64,000 nucleotides of DNA from Pseudidiomarina atlantica (GCF_000753735.1 NZ_JPIN01000004.1:47445-111444), one strand, 5' to 3'; counted from the first letter of the stretch, positions 52,965 to 63,897 are shown. The notes: generated by a model not told the origin, from the letters alone. Program-made: numbers and translations.

Positions 52965-54761
52965 TCACGGCAGACTTTGCGTTACCTCAAGTTGTTCTAG
53001 GTGTTCTACAAAGTCTTCAGCGGACAAGAAGCCAGCGATGCGGGCTTGCGGCAACAGTTCGCCATCTTGGAAAAACAAAATCGTTGGCAAGCCCAGCACT
53101 TGGTATTCTTCTAGCAACGCACGATTGCTCGCATTATTGGCAGTGACGTCGGCCTGCAACACTACAGCATCACTGAGCGCTTGCTGCACCGCAGGATCGC
53201 TAAAGGTGTAGCGTTCGAATTCTTTACAGGCGACACACCAATCGGCATAAAGGTCGAGCATCACTAATTGCTGTGGCGCAGCCGTTGCGACCTGTTGTTC
53301 GATTTCAGCGACGCTGGTGACTTGGCTAAAGGGCAGTTTTTCATGCGCGCCCTGTGGCCACCACAGCACCAATAACCACGCCGCAAGTGCTAACCAAACA
53401 CCACTGAGTAATACCGCAGGAGTGCCTTCGATATCGCGTAACGTTGAGATGATCAAATACAGCCCACTAAGCGAGAGAAAGACTACCCATAACCAGTCCG
53501 CAACTGCGAGCGGCAGCAAGCGCTCGATAAAGAGCACTGCAACGGCAAGTAACACTACACCAAAGACGCGCTTTACGACATTCATCCAGGCACCTGCTTT
53601 CGGTAACAGTTTGCCGCCGGTCACGCCAAATAAAATCAGCGGGATACCCATGCCCAGACTTAGCGCATACAACACACTTGCTCCTACTGCGATATCGCCC
53701 GTTTGGGCAATAAACAGCAGAGCACCAGATAACGGGGCAGTGGTGCAGGGCGATGCAATGAGGCCCGACAAGGCGCCCATAGCAAATACGCTGCGATGCG
53801 CGCCGCCGCGTTGTTGCCGTTGAATGTCATTCAAGTAGTTTTGCCATTTACTCGGTAATTGCAGGGTGTAGAGTCCAAGCATACTCAGCGCTAACAAGAC
53901 GAAAAGCACGGCGAGCACGATCAAAATAATGGGATGTTGCAGCATGGCCTGAAAGCGCAATCCGGCAAGCGCTACAATAATTCCTAATGCGGAGTAGGTC
54001 AGCGCCATGCCCTGCACATAGACAAAGGAGAGCGAAAAAGCCCGTCTGGTTGGCATTTGCTCGCCTTTTGAGCCCATAATAATGGCTGACAAGATCGGGT
54101 ACATCGGCAGAACGCACGGGGTAAATGCCAAGCCAATACCGGCAATAAGGAAAACCCCTAAGACCCACAACAAGGGTTGTTCATTTAATTGTGCAAACAA
54201 TCCTGAGGTGGTTTGTTGGCTATTTTGCGTTACCTGCTCAAAATCGATTGCAGCTTGTGGTGCGCTGTTGGCGACGGCAGCACCACTGGCGCTCTTAACT
54301 GCATTAATTGGAATCGTTTTGCTGGTAGGTGGGTAGCACAAACCCGCATCAGCGCATCCTTGATAACTCAGGGTCAGTTCCTGCGCAGCGCTGTTGGCGA
54401 GCTGTAAGGTGATACTGACACTGTCGCGATAGATAATCGATTCGCCAAAAAATTCATCGTAATGCGACTCACCGGCAGGCAAGATCACTTGTTCGGTCAA
54501 TGCGACATTATCTGAAAAGCTAAAGCGATGTTGATACAGGTAGTATCCATCGGCAATATCGAATTGAATAGTGAGTTGCTGTTCTTGTTGGCGAAAATCA
54601 AGCTGAAAGGCTTGGTCGACGGGTAAGAACTGGTTCTGCGCAAACGGGTCAGCGCTGCCGCTGGCAAAATCTTGAGCGACACTTGTAGGGGCAACGCTGC
54701 CAGCTAGCAAGCCAAAAGAGAGCACTAAGCAGGACAACAAACCTGCGAAACAACGTGACAT
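52965..54761 (-). CDS. dsbD: Thiol:disulfide interchange protein DsbD
   Basis: The protein has 598 residues: a signal peptide (about 1-29), a periplasmic N-terminal domain with cysteines 136 and 142 (GCADAGLCYPP), an eight-span membrane domain with paired cysteines in FTPCVLPMYPILS and ASPCTTAPLSG, and a C-terminal thioredoxin domain with WCVACK. It carries electrons from cytosolic thioredoxin to periplasmic partners, including cytochrome c maturation, which the nirS product needs. The start overlaps the cutA stop by 1 bp. Confidence 0.97.
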   Translation of the reverse strand: MSRCFAGLLSCLVLSFGLLAGSVAPTSVAQDFASGSADPFAQNQFLPVDQAFQLDFRQQEQQLTIQFDIADGYYLYQHRFSFSDNVALTEQVILPAGESHYDEFFGESIIYRDSVSITLQLANSAAQELTLSYQGCADAGLCYPPTSKTIPINAVKSASGAAVANSAPQAAIDFEQVTQNSQQTTSGLFAQLNEQPLLWVLGVFLIAGIGLAFTPCVLPMYPILSAIIMGSKGEQMPTRRAFSLSFVYVQGMALTYSALGIIVALAGLRFQAMLQHPIILIVLAVLFVLLALSMLGLYTLQLPSKWQNYLNDIQRQQRGGAHRSVFAMGALSGLIASPCTTAPLSGALLFIAQTGDIAVGASVLYALSLGMGIPLILFGVTGGKLLPKAGAWMNVVKRVFGVVLLAVAVLFIERLLPLAVADWLWVVFLSLSGLYLIISTLRDIEGTPAVLLSGVWLALAAWLLVLWWPQGAHEKLPFSQVTSVAEIEQQVATAAPQQLVMLDLYADWCVACKEFERYTFSDPAVQQALSDAVVLQADVTANNASNRALLEEYQVLGLPTILFFQDGELLPQARIAGFLSAEDFVEHLEQLEVTQSLP

Positions 54762-55081
54762 TAACCGGTTACCTCTCGAATCCAGTTTAAATACGCTTCA
54801 CTACCTGCCTGAATTGGTAGGGCGATAAGCTCTGCAACTTCATAAGGATGCGCTTCTTGCACCAGGGCAAACAGTGTTTCCAACTGGGCCGTGGTGGTTT
54901 TAATTGCTAGCATCACTTCTTCGTCACTATGAATGTGATCATCCCACCAGTACATCGACGTAGTAGGGCTGCTAATGTTAACACAAGCAGCGAGGCGAGC
55001 GCGCAAGAGCTTTTCAGCAATCGCTTTGGCGGTGCCTTTATCTGGACAGCTACACAACACCATTTGAAAGTCAGTGCTCAT
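54761..55081 (-). CDS. cutA: Divalent cation tolerance protein CutA
   Basis: This 106-residue CutA1-family trimer has VLCSCPDKGTAKAIAEKLL, the LAACVNI strand, and the C-terminal HPYEVAELIALPI signature. Implicated in divalent metal (copper) tolerance, with an unclear mechanism. Overlaps dsbD by 1 bp (TAATG), as in the conserved dsbD-cutA pair, and is divergent from groES. Confidence 0.94.
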   Translation of the reverse strand: MSTDFQMVLCSCPDKGTAKAIAEKLLRARLAACVNISSPTTSMYWWDDHIHSDEEVMLAIKTTTAQLETLFALVQEAHPYEVAELIALPIQAGSEAYLNWIREVTG

Positions 55082-55116
55082 TTGCCGACATCCTTAAAAA
55101 ATTTTTTGCGAAAAGC

Positions 55117-55144
55117 CTTGAGTTCGAGAATTTGCCCCCCATAA
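55117..55144 (+). promoter_or_regulatory. Sigma-32 (heat-shock) promoter of groESL
   Basis: CTTGAG (55117-55122) and CCCCATAA (55137-55144) are 14 bp apart, a close match to the RpoH consensus. It lies about 85 bp before the groES start, leaving a leader of about 75 nt that contains the hairpin at 55168-55189. No CIRCE element is present, so HrcA control is unlikely. Confidence 0.85.
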
Positions 55145-55167
55145 CTGTGGCACAACTTTTTTAACAG

Positions 55168-55189
55168 CCCTTGTGCTTAAGTACAAGGG
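55168..55189 (+). other. Hairpin in the groES leader
   Basis: CCCTTGT (55168-55174) and ACAAGGG (55183-55189) are perfect arms around an 8-base loop. No T-run follows, so it is not a terminator. It would form in the 5' end of groESL mRNA, about 40 nt before the start codon, and could affect stability or translation. Confidence 0.5.
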
Positions 55190-55228
55190 TAAGTTATCAA
55201 CCCACAATAGGTGTAGGAGTTATCAAAG

Positions 55229-57192
<1,964 letters not shown>

Positions 57193-57215
57193 GCCAGCCT
57201 TGCTAAAGTAAGCGA

Positions 57216-57249
57216 AAAAGCGGTTCTCTTCGGAGAGCCGCTTTTTTTT
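57216..57249 (+). terminator. Terminator of groESL
   Basis: AAGCGGTTCTC-TTCG-GAGAGCCGCTT forms an 11-bp stem (with one G-U pair) closed by a stable UUCG tetraloop and followed by a run of T. A textbook intrinsic terminator. Confidence 0.92.
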
Positions 57250-57309
57250 ATGTCACATTTAAGCAGTTTGCGGCATCTTATAAGCACATGACTGAACAGG
57301 AGGTGTTCA

Positions 57310-57822
57310 ATGAAAAAGCTACATAAATTAGGTTTAGCTGTCGCTGCGGCGTTAATGACTCAAGCTGCGGTAGCAGCTGAAGTAAAAGTCGAGTGGAAGA
57401 ATGTCGATGATTATCGCGATATTGAGGCGGTAAGCGATATTCAAGAGCGCTTCCAAAATCGTGTTATGGAGAATCTCACTAAGCATTGGCAGGAATTAGG
57501 GCAAAAGTTGCCAGCAGATCATGAATTAGCCATCACCATGACCGATTTAGATCTGACTGGACGCATCGAGCCGACCTACGGTGTTGGCGGTAGCAGTTAT
57601 ATCCGCGTGTTAGATAGCTTATCGTATCCGACCATGACCTTTGCCTTCACTTACACTGACGGCACCGGTAAGGTGCTTGCCGAAAGTGAAGAGGTGAAGT
57701 TGAAAGACTTGGCCGACGGTACCTCTACGTTACGCAATATCCACGGCACAAGCGGTGATAATTTGTACCGTGAGAAACGCTTGATGAGCGAATGGGTGCG
57801 CGAGCAATTTAACACCGACTAA
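57310..57822 (+). CDS. DUF3016 exported protein
   Basis: This 170-residue protein has a signal peptide ending at AVAAE (about residue 23). The mature part has the DUF3016 features VEWKNVDDYRDI near the start and EKRLMSEWVREQF at the end. Predicted periplasmic or outer-membrane associated; function unknown. Its ATG follows ACAGGAGGTG. It overlaps the convergent epmB end by 14 bp. Confidence 0.85.
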   Translation: MKKLHKLGLAVAAALMTQAAVAAEVKVEWKNVDDYRDIEAVSDIQERFQNRVMENLTKHWQELGQKLPADHELAITMTDLDLTGRIEPTYGVGGSSYIRVLDSLSYPTMTFAFTYTDGTGKVLAESEEVKLKDLADGTSTLRNIHGTSGDNLYREKRLMSEWVREQFNTD

Positions 57823-58822
57823 GTTCGAGAGGGGTTTTGCTGGGTTCGCCGGCTATCTCGCGCACGAGTCGCGGAACCAAAAAGCCAGGTAACGCAGTGC
57901 GTAATCCTTCGGCAATAGTGAGTGCAACGGCGTCAGTCACAGCAAAGTGGCTGGCGCCTTTTACTGCATCGAGTTGATGCAAGTAATACGGTAATACTTT
58001 TGCGGCAAACAGCTTTTCACTGAGATCACTTAGCACCTCGACGTCATCATTCACACCCCGCAGCAACACGCTTTGGTTGAGCAAGGTGATACCGTGTCGC
58101 GCCCATAATTCGAGCCCCTGCGCCAGTTCAGTCGCAACTTCATTTGGGTGATTGGCGTGTAACACCAAAATACTTTGCAAACGACTTTGCTCGAGGCGTT
58201 TGGCCAGCTGCTGGGTGAGACGACTCGGTAGCACCACGGGTAAACGCGAATGGATACGGACTCTGCGTAGTTGCGGTACGCTTTCAAGCTCCGACAATAG
58301 GCGCTCAAGTTGTGTGTCGGTGGCAAGTAGCGGATCACCACCACTTAAAATAACCTCATTAATCGCTGTGTCTTGGCGAACAAGATCGAGCAGCTGGCGC
58401 CGTTGCTCGCTGCCAAAATGATGCTCAGCATAGGGAAAGTGTCGGCGAAAGCAGTAGCGACAATTAATCGCGCAACCACCGCGTAAGATCACCAATACGC
58501 GTGATTTATACTTGTGCAGAATACCTGGATGCTCATTATTTTGTTCTTGCAACGGGTCGACGACGAAGCCATCGCGCTCGAGATATTCGTCGGCACTCGG
58601 CATGACCTGCCGAAGCAAGGGATCGTCGCAGTCGCCGCGCGTCATGAGGTTGACAAAATGACGGGTGACCATCATCGGAAACAGCTCGCGTGCACCCGCA
58701 TGCTGTTGGACCCAGGTCTCAGGGAGGTCGAGCAACTGACCAAGTTGCAACGGATCGCGAATCGCCTGTGCAAGTTCTTGTTGCCATGCGGCACGCACTG
58801 AAAAAGCTACTGCATCTGGCAC
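57809..58822 (-). CDS. epmB: EF-P beta-lysylation protein EpmB (lysine 2,3-aminomutase type)
   Basis: This 337-residue radical SAM enzyme carries the iron-sulfur motif CAINCRYC with cysteines 117, 121 and 124. It lacks the longer C-terminus of clostridial lysine aminomutases. It converts (S)-alpha-lysine to (R)-beta-lysine, which EpmA attaches to EF-P. It is divergent from efp, 110 bp away, so all three genes of this pathway lie within 2.7 kb. Confidence 0.95.
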   Translation of the reverse strand: MPDAVAFSVRAAWQQELAQAIRDPLQLGQLLDLPETWVQQHAGARELFPMMVTRHFVNLMTRGDCDDPLLRQVMPSADEYLERDGFVVDPLQEQNNEHPGILHKYKSRVLVILRGGCAINCRYCFRRHFPYAEHHFGSEQRRQLLDLVRQDTAINEVILSGGDPLLATDTQLERLLSELESVPQLRRVRIHSRLPVVLPSRLTQQLAKRLEQSRLQSILVLHANHPNEVATELAQGLELWARHGITLLNQSVLLRGVNDDVEVLSDLSEKLFAAKVLPYYLHQLDAVKGASHFAVTDAVALTIAEGLRTALPGFLVPRLVREIAGEPSKTPLELSRC

Positions 58823-58863
58823 GAATAACCCTTAAAATATGATTCAAAGTGTAATTATTTTAC

Positions 58864-58892
58864 CTGAAAACTTCCACGTTATGGTTTATTAT
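58864..58892 (+). promoter_or_regulatory. Candidate promoter of efp
   Basis: CTGAAA (58864-58869) and TATTAT (58887-58892) are 17 bp apart and are followed by a GC-only discriminator (TGCGCGCG), which would suit stringent control of a translation gene. Confidence 0.5.
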
Positions 58893-58932
58893 TGCGCGCG
58901 AAATCGCTAACCCTGTGGATGATGAGGAACTT

Positions 58933-59502
58933 ATGGCGAACTACAGTACCAATGAATTTAAAGCTGGTTTGAAAATCATGCAAGATGGCGAGCCTTGCGC
59001 CATTGTTGAAAACGAAATGGTTAAACCAGGCAAAGGCCAAGCATTTAACCGGGTCAAAATCCGTAAATTAATTAGCGGCAAAGTGGTTGAGAAAACGTTT
59101 AAGTCGGGTGACAGCGTCGAAGGTGCTGACGTTATCGATATCGACATGGCGTACTTGTACAACGACGGCGAATTCTGGCACTTCATGAATAATGATAGTT
59201 TCGAGCAACTGGCGGCAGACGCCAAAGCTGTTGGTGAAACGACTAAATGGTTGGTTGAGCAAGACGTGTGTACGTTGACGCTGTGGAATGGTAATCCGAT
59301 CGCAGTTACGCCACCGAACTTTGTCGAGCTTGAAATCACTGAAACCGATCCTGGCTTAAAAGGTGATACTGCCGGCACTGGCGGCAAACCAGCGACCCTG
59401 AGTACTGGCGCAGTTGTACGAGTGCCATTGTTCGTGCAAATCGGTGAAGTTATTAAAGTCGACACGCGCAGCGGCGAATACGTTTCGCGTGTGCAAAAAT
59501 AA
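58933..59502 (+). CDS. efp: Translation elongation factor P
   Basis: The start is taken at ATG 58933, behind GAGGAAC, giving 189 residues (E. coli 188). The modified lysine is Lys34 in KPGKGQAF, the EpmA/EpmB type of loop. It rescues ribosomes stalled on polyproline. epmA follows 29 bp downstream. Confidence 0.97.
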   Translation: MANYSTNEFKAGLKIMQDGEPCAIVENEMVKPGKGQAFNRVKIRKLISGKVVEKTFKSGDSVEGADVIDIDMAYLYNDGEFWHFMNNDSFEQLAADAKAVGETTKWLVEQDVCTLTLWNGNPIAVTPPNFVELEITETDPGLKGDTAGTGGKPATLSTGAVVRVPLFVQIGEVIKVDTRSGEYVSRVQK

Positions 59503-59531
59503 TCGCTGCTAATCAAGCGATTTGACCAGCG

Positions 59532-60500
59532 ATGCAGCGCGATTCTACTTGGCAACCCTCAGCCACCATCGAGGTCTTGCGAGAGCGCGCTGCATTATTT
59601 GCTAAACTCCGGCATTTTTTTGCTGAACGCGGAGTAATGGAGGTTGATACTCCCGTACTCGCACATTTTGGTGTCACTGACCCACACCTCAGCAATCTCA
59701 CTTCAAGCCTGCGACATGATGTCGTCCCGCTGCACTTACAAACCTCCCCAGAATATGCCATGAAGCGGTTATTGGCGGCAGGATCAGGCTGTATTTATCA
59801 GTTGGGAAAAGTGTTCCGAGACGATGAACAGGGTCCACGCCACAATCCTGAATTTACGATGCTGGAATGGTATCGAGTGGGCTTTACCATGCAGCAGTTG
59901 ATCGATGAAGTGGTGGAGTTACTCCGTCTTAGTGTTGCTGCTCCCTTGCCACGACAAATCACTTATCAGCAACTCTTGTATGAGACATTAGCGATTGATC
60001 CCCTTGCTGATACGGTGGAGCGTCTGCAGCAAAGTTTGTCTGCGTATCCAAGTATTCGTGAGTTAGCGCAACAGGAAACGGACCGTGATACCTTACTTGA
60101 TTTAGCGATGGCATGTATCGTCGAGCCGGCAATGGATCCGCAACAGCCGTTGATTGTTACTCATTACCCAGCCTCACAGGCTGCGCTAGCGCAGTTGGAC
60201 CAGAGCGATAGCCGCGTTGCGCTGCGATTTGAGGTCTTCTACGGTGGTTACGAATTAGCGAACGGTTATCAGGAACTTACTGATGCTGCCCAGCAAGCAC
60301 AGCGCTTTGCTCAAGATCAGCGACGGCGCGCGCAACTAGGAAAACCAGCAGCGCATGCGGACCCACGATTATTAGCTGCGTTAACCCATGGACTCCCTCA
60401 ATGTTCCGGGGTTGCACTAGGCTTTGATCGCTTATTAATGGCGAAGTTAGGGGTAGCCTCGATCGAACAAGTGCTGCCTTTTGCGATTGATCGAGCTTAA
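59532..60500 (+). CDS. epmA: EF-P lysyltransferase EpmA
   Basis: This 322-residue protein is a lysyl-tRNA synthetase-like catalytic core without the anticodon-binding domain. Class II motif 2 is in FRDDEQGPRHNPEFTMLEWY, and motif 3 in GVALGFDRLLM. It ligates beta-lysine to Lys34 of EF-P. Cotranscribed with efp. An efp-epmA-epmB cluster is less compact in E. coli, where epmA is unlinked. Confidence 0.95.
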   Translation: MQRDSTWQPSATIEVLRERAALFAKLRHFFAERGVMEVDTPVLAHFGVTDPHLSNLTSSLRHDVVPLHLQTSPEYAMKRLLAAGSGCIYQLGKVFRDDEQGPRHNPEFTMLEWYRVGFTMQQLIDEVVELLRLSVAAPLPRQITYQQLLYETLAIDPLADTVERLQQSLSAYPSIRELAQQETDRDTLLDLAMACIVEPAMDPQQPLIVTHYPASQAALAQLDQSDSRVALRFEVFYGGYELANGYQELTDAAQQAQRFAQDQRRRAQLGKPAAHADPRLLAALTHGLPQCSGVALGFDRLLMAKLGVASIEQVLPFAIDRA

Positions 60501-60547
60501 GGGGTTACTAAAATAAATTTTATTCAGACTTGTCGAGCGCTACGTGA

Positions 60548-60562
60548 TGTTATAATATAACA
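60548..60562 (+). promoter_or_regulatory. Zur-like operator over the -10 box of the MerC-domain gene
   Basis: TGTTATAATATAACA is a 15-bp palindrome with perfect 7-bp arms and matches the core of the gammaproteobacterial Zur box. It contains the consensus -10 TATAAT (60551-60556), so a bound repressor would block the promoter. A weak -35 (TTGTCG, 60530-60535, or ACTTGT two bases earlier) lies upstream. Zinc control is inferred from the motif. Confidence 0.75.
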
Positions 60563-60590
60563 ATCAAACGCGTAGTTAGGAGCTTTAGCA

Positions 60591-60980
60591 ATGACGCAGA
60601 AATCACTCGATAGGACAGGTATGTGGGTCACCACCTTGTGTGCACTGCACTGCTTGTTGCTGCCCGTGATTCTACCGATGCTGTCGTTGATCGGACTGTC
60701 GTTTATTGGCGAAGAATTGCTCGAGCGCGTTATCTTATCTACTAGTCTAGTGGTGGGGCTGATTGCTCTGGTTATGGGCATGCGCCAACATTTCCGTTTC
60801 TACCCGCTACTGATGCTGTTTGCGGGCGGCTTTATTTACTGGCACAAAGATAGCTTAGGAGAAGTGGGCGAACCCTTCGTTATTCTGCTCGGTGCCAGCC
60901 TTATTGTCGCAGCGCATTGGGTCAACTTAAAGCTGACCCGTCAAGTCACTGCCTTACCTACTGCGAACGCTTTTCAATAA
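60591..60980 (+). CDS. MerC-domain membrane protein
   Basis: This 129-residue protein has four hydrophobic segments (about 13-33, 40-62, 70-85, 93-112). The first helix has Cys17, His20 and Cys21 in CALHCLLLP, the MerC-type metal motif. MerC proteins take up mercuric ions, but no mer operon is present here, and the promoter carries a Zur-like box, so a zinc-linked role is more likely. TAGGAGC precedes the ATG. The 3' end overlaps the convergent trmA by 23 bp. Confidence 0.82.
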   Translation: MTQKSLDRTGMWVTTLCALHCLLLPVILPMLSLIGLSFIGEELLERVILSTSLVVGLIALVMGMRQHFRFYPLLMLFAGGFIYWHKDSLGEVGEPFVILLGASLIVAAHWVNLKLTRQVTALPTANAFQ

Positions 60981-62061
60981 TTACACCAGCTTCCATGTGA
61001 TGGGTGTAAGGAAATTGGTCGAACAGCGCGCAACGCGTGACCTTATGCGTTGTGGCTAACTTCTTTAGGTTTTCTGCCAAAGTTTCTGGATTACACGAAA
61101 TGTAAATGATACGCGAGTAGTTGCGCACCAGTTCAATGGTCGCGTCATCTAGACCTGCTCGCGGAGGATCAACCAACACTGTTTGGCAATCGAAGCTGGC
61201 GATGTCTGCCTCTGCTGCACGACGCGACTGCTTCTCACCTTCCATTACAGCACTAAAGTCTTCGGCTGACATCCGCACCACGGTGACGTTGTTAATCCCG
61301 TTTAGTTCACAATTGTAGCGAGCTGAAGCAACTGAGACTTTACTGATTTCAGTGGCGAGCACACGGCGAAAATTTCGCGCTAAAGGCAAGCTGAAGTTGC
61401 CATTACCGCAATAGAGTTCAAGTAAGTCGTGATCCGTAGCCTCAGTTGCTGCTAGTGCCCATTCAACCATATGAATGTTTACCGCTGCATTTGGCTGGGT
61501 GAAGCTATTCTCGATTTGCTGAAATTGATAGCGAGTTCCAGCAATCTCAAGTTGCTCTATAACCCAGTCTTGCGCAAGACACAGTTTTTGTTTTTTTGCA
61601 CGGCCAATCAAATGTACTTCAGCAAATTTTTGCAGATGCAGTTTTAGCTGCTGTGCAGCAGCCTGCCAATCGTCGTCGAGTTGGCGATGGTAGATGAGCG
61701 ATACCAGTGCTTGCCCAGATGTCGTTGTTAAAAACTCTACCTGAAATAGTTTCCGCCGTAGCACATCGCGCTCACGTACATAATCTATGATTGCAGGCAT
61801 CAGTTGATTCATCAGTGCGCTGCCGGCAGGAAACTCATCGATGCGGAGTTTTTCACGAGTCTCTGGATCGAACATGATGTAATACAAGTCGTTACCTTCG
61901 TGCCAGACGCGAAACTCAGCACGCATGCGATAGTGTTTAACAGGCGAACGAAAAACCTCCAGCTCAGTGCTGGTGAACGGATTTAGCAACTGAGCAAGCT
62001 GCTGTTGTTTCGCAGCTAACTGTTGTTCGTAGAGTTCCGGTGTGACTGCTAAATGGGTCAT
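60958..62061 (-). CDS. trmA: tRNA (uracil-5-)-methyltransferase
   Basis: This 367-residue SAM enzyme makes m5U54 in tRNA and also targets tmRNA. SAM motif ELYCGNGNFSLPLARNF, the DPPRAGLDD loop, and the catalytic cysteine in SCNPETLAENL are present. Length equals E. coli TrmA (366). No iron-sulfur cysteines of the RlmC/RlmD type, so TrmA is the right member. Confidence 0.96.
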   Translation of the reverse strand: MTHLAVTPELYEQQLAAKQQQLAQLLNPFTSTELEVFRSPVKHYRMRAEFRVWHEGNDLYYIMFDPETREKLRIDEFPAGSALMNQLMPAIIDYVRERDVLRRKLFQVEFLTTTSGQALVSLIYHRQLDDDWQAAAQQLKLHLQKFAEVHLIGRAKKQKLCLAQDWVIEQLEIAGTRYQFQQIENSFTQPNAAVNIHMVEWALAATEATDHDLLELYCGNGNFSLPLARNFRRVLATEISKVSVASARYNCELNGINNVTVVRMSAEDFSAVMEGEKQSRRAAEADIASFDCQTVLVDPPRAGLDDATIELVRNYSRIIYISCNPETLAENLKKLATTHKVTRCALFDQFPYTHHMEAGVIIEKRSQ

Positions 62062-62283
62062 ATCAATCCTGCATAATTCGGCGCATCGAAAGTGACCGCG
62101 AATTGTACTGGCTAACCAGTAAAAGTCTAGTTCAGTCTAATATCAGCGTCTTTACAAAACCCTTGCATTTGTACATTGATTAATCATATGAGATGTTTCA
62201 ATATGTTTCCGTCGGCACGATAGGAAGTACAATAATCAAGTCGAACAACAAGATAATTTAACAACAATAATAAGGTGAACAAC

Positions 62284-63897
62284 ATGTCTAAGCACTTCGC
62301 AAAACGTTCAAGTTTTGCTGTAGCGGCTTTAGCACTCGCGGTAAGCAGTGCTGTCGCACAGGCGGGAAACGAGAAAGAACGCGTCATCATTCAATTTAAA
62401 CCTGGTAGCCAAGCGCAAGTCGAGAAAGTCGTACAACGTGCTGGCGGTAATAAGCACTTGGAGCTACGCAACTTGGATGCGATGGCGGTATCGGTTCCTG
62501 CTGCAGCCCTGAATGGTCTTCGCAATAACCCCAATATTGTATTAGTAGAAGAAGACTCACCACGTTACTTATTGAGTTCACAATATGAACCAGGTAAGCC
62601 GTACGGTATTACGCAAGTGCAAGCGGATCTTGTCAGCGATGCTGGCGCCGGTGCCGTTAAGGTTTGTATCATCGATTCAGGTTATGACCTTGGTCACCCA
62701 GATTTGCCAACCAATGGTGTGACGGGACGCTTCAACAGTGGCTCTGGAAATTGGTATACCGATGAAAATGGTCACGGTACCCACGTTGCTGGCACCATTG
62801 CTGCACTTGCTAATGGCGATGGCGTGGTGGGTGTGCTACCCAACGGCAATGTTGACCTCCATATCGTAAAAGTGTTTGGTGCCAGCGGCTGGGCGTATTC
62901 GTCTTCTCTAATTGCTGCTGCAGATGAGTGTGCCAGCGAAGGCGCTAAAGTGATTAACATGAGTTTGGGCGGTAGTCGTGCCAACCGTACTGAAGAGCGC
63001 GGCTTTGCGCAGTTGAACAGTGCGGGTGTCTTAAGTATTGCTGCGGCGGGTAACGACGGTAACACGCGTGACTCCTACCCCGCTTCGTATGATTCGGTCG
63101 TTTCGGTTGCGGCAGTAGACAGTACCGAAACGATTGCTGCGTTCTCGCAGCAAACCTCGCAAGTTGAACTGGCGGGGCCTGGTGTTGCAGTGCTGTCCTC
63201 TGTGCCTCGCGGCATGGGCGAGAAAGTTGCGGTCACCGTCGGTAGCGCTGGTTATGATGCCAACGGTATGGATGGTTCCGCGCGGACAGAAGCAACCGGT
63301 AACCTTGTCGATTGTGGTATCGGCGACCAAGCTTGTGCCGGCGCTAGCGGCGCAGTCTGCTTGATTGAACGTGGCGTTATTTCGTTCACTGAAAAAGTGC
63401 AGGCCTGTGAAGCTGGTGGTGGCGTGGCTGCTATCGTGTACAACAATGAGGCGGGTCCGTTGCTGGGTACCTTAGGTACTTATAGTGCATCTATTCCTGC
63501 CGTAGGTGTTTCTGACATTGATGGTGCAGCCTTAGCAGCACAAGTAGGTTCAGCTGCAACGGTTAGCGTTATCGACAGTGACTGGGCATTCTTTGACGGT
63601 ACTTCGATGGCAACTCCTCACGTAGCAGGTGTTGCTGCCTTGGTTTGGTCACATCACACAAGTTGCACAAATGATGAGATTCGTGCTGCTTTACATGCGT
63701 CAGCGAAAGATCTAGGCGCAACTGGTCGTGACAATGCTTATGGCCACGGTTTGGTCCAAGCTAAAGCGGCGGTGGATTACCTGACAGCAAATGGTTGTGG
63801 TGGTTCAACCGGCGGTGGCGGTGACACTGGCGGCGATACCGGTGGTGACACCGGCGGTGGCGGTAAGGGCGGCGGTAAGGGCGGTCCTAAGAAGTAA
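62284..63897 (+). CDS. Secreted subtilisin-family (S8) serine protease with PA insert
   Basis: The start is ATG 62284, after AAGGTG, giving 537 residues; a GTG three codons earlier is less likely. Order: signal peptide (about 1-26), I9-type propeptide (about 33-96), S8 catalytic domain with Asp131 (IIDSGYD), His164 (NGHGTHVAG), oxyanion Asn257 (AAGND) and Ser441 (GTSMATPHVAG). A PA-like domain (about 315-425, with four cysteines) is inserted before the serine. The C-terminus (about 506-537) is glycine-rich with GGDT repeats and a GGGKGGG basic end. It probably acts outside the cell in protein feeding. Confidence 0.94.
   Translation: MSKHFAKRSSFAVAALALAVSSAVAQAGNEKERVIIQFKPGSQAQVEKVVQRAGGNKHLELRNLDAMAVSVPAAALNGLRNNPNIVLVEEDSPRYLLSSQYEPGKPYGITQVQADLVSDAGAGAVKVCIIDSGYDLGHPDLPTNGVTGRFNSGSGNWYTDENGHGTHVAGTIAALANGDGVVGVLPNGNVDLHIVKVFGASGWAYSSSLIAAADECASEGAKVINMSLGGSRANRTEERGFAQLNSAGVLSIAAAGNDGNTRDSYPASYDSVVSVAAVDSTETIAAFSQQTSQVELAGPGVAVLSSVPRGMGEKVAVTVGSAGYDANGMDGSARTEATGNLVDCGIGDQACAGASGAVCLIERGVISFTEKVQACEAGGGVAAIVYNNEAGPLLGTLGTYSASIPAVGVSDIDGAALAAQVGSAATVSVIDSDWAFFDGTSMATPHVAGVAALVWSHHTSCTNDEIRAALHASAKDLGATGRDNAYGHGLVQAKAAVDYLTANGCGGSTGGGGDTGGDTGGDTGGGGKGGGKGGPKK

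Noticed and set aside
55145..55228. CIRCE element upstream of groES
   Set aside because: The inverted repeat there (CCCTTGT/ACAAGGG) does not match TTAGCACTC-N9-GAGTGCTAA.
58941..59555. 204-codon minus-strand reading frame over efp
   Set aside because: Antisense to efp and into epmA; serine- and proline-rich translation typical of a shadow frame.
60591..60980. Mercury resistance operon
   Set aside because: Only a MerC-domain gene is present, with no merR, merT, merP or merA, and the promoter carries a Zur-like instead of a MerR-type site.
63800..63893. Short direct repeats near the end of the S8 gene, CRISPR-like at first sight
   Set aside because: They are in-frame Gly-Gly-Asp-Thr codons in the protease tail, with no spacers.
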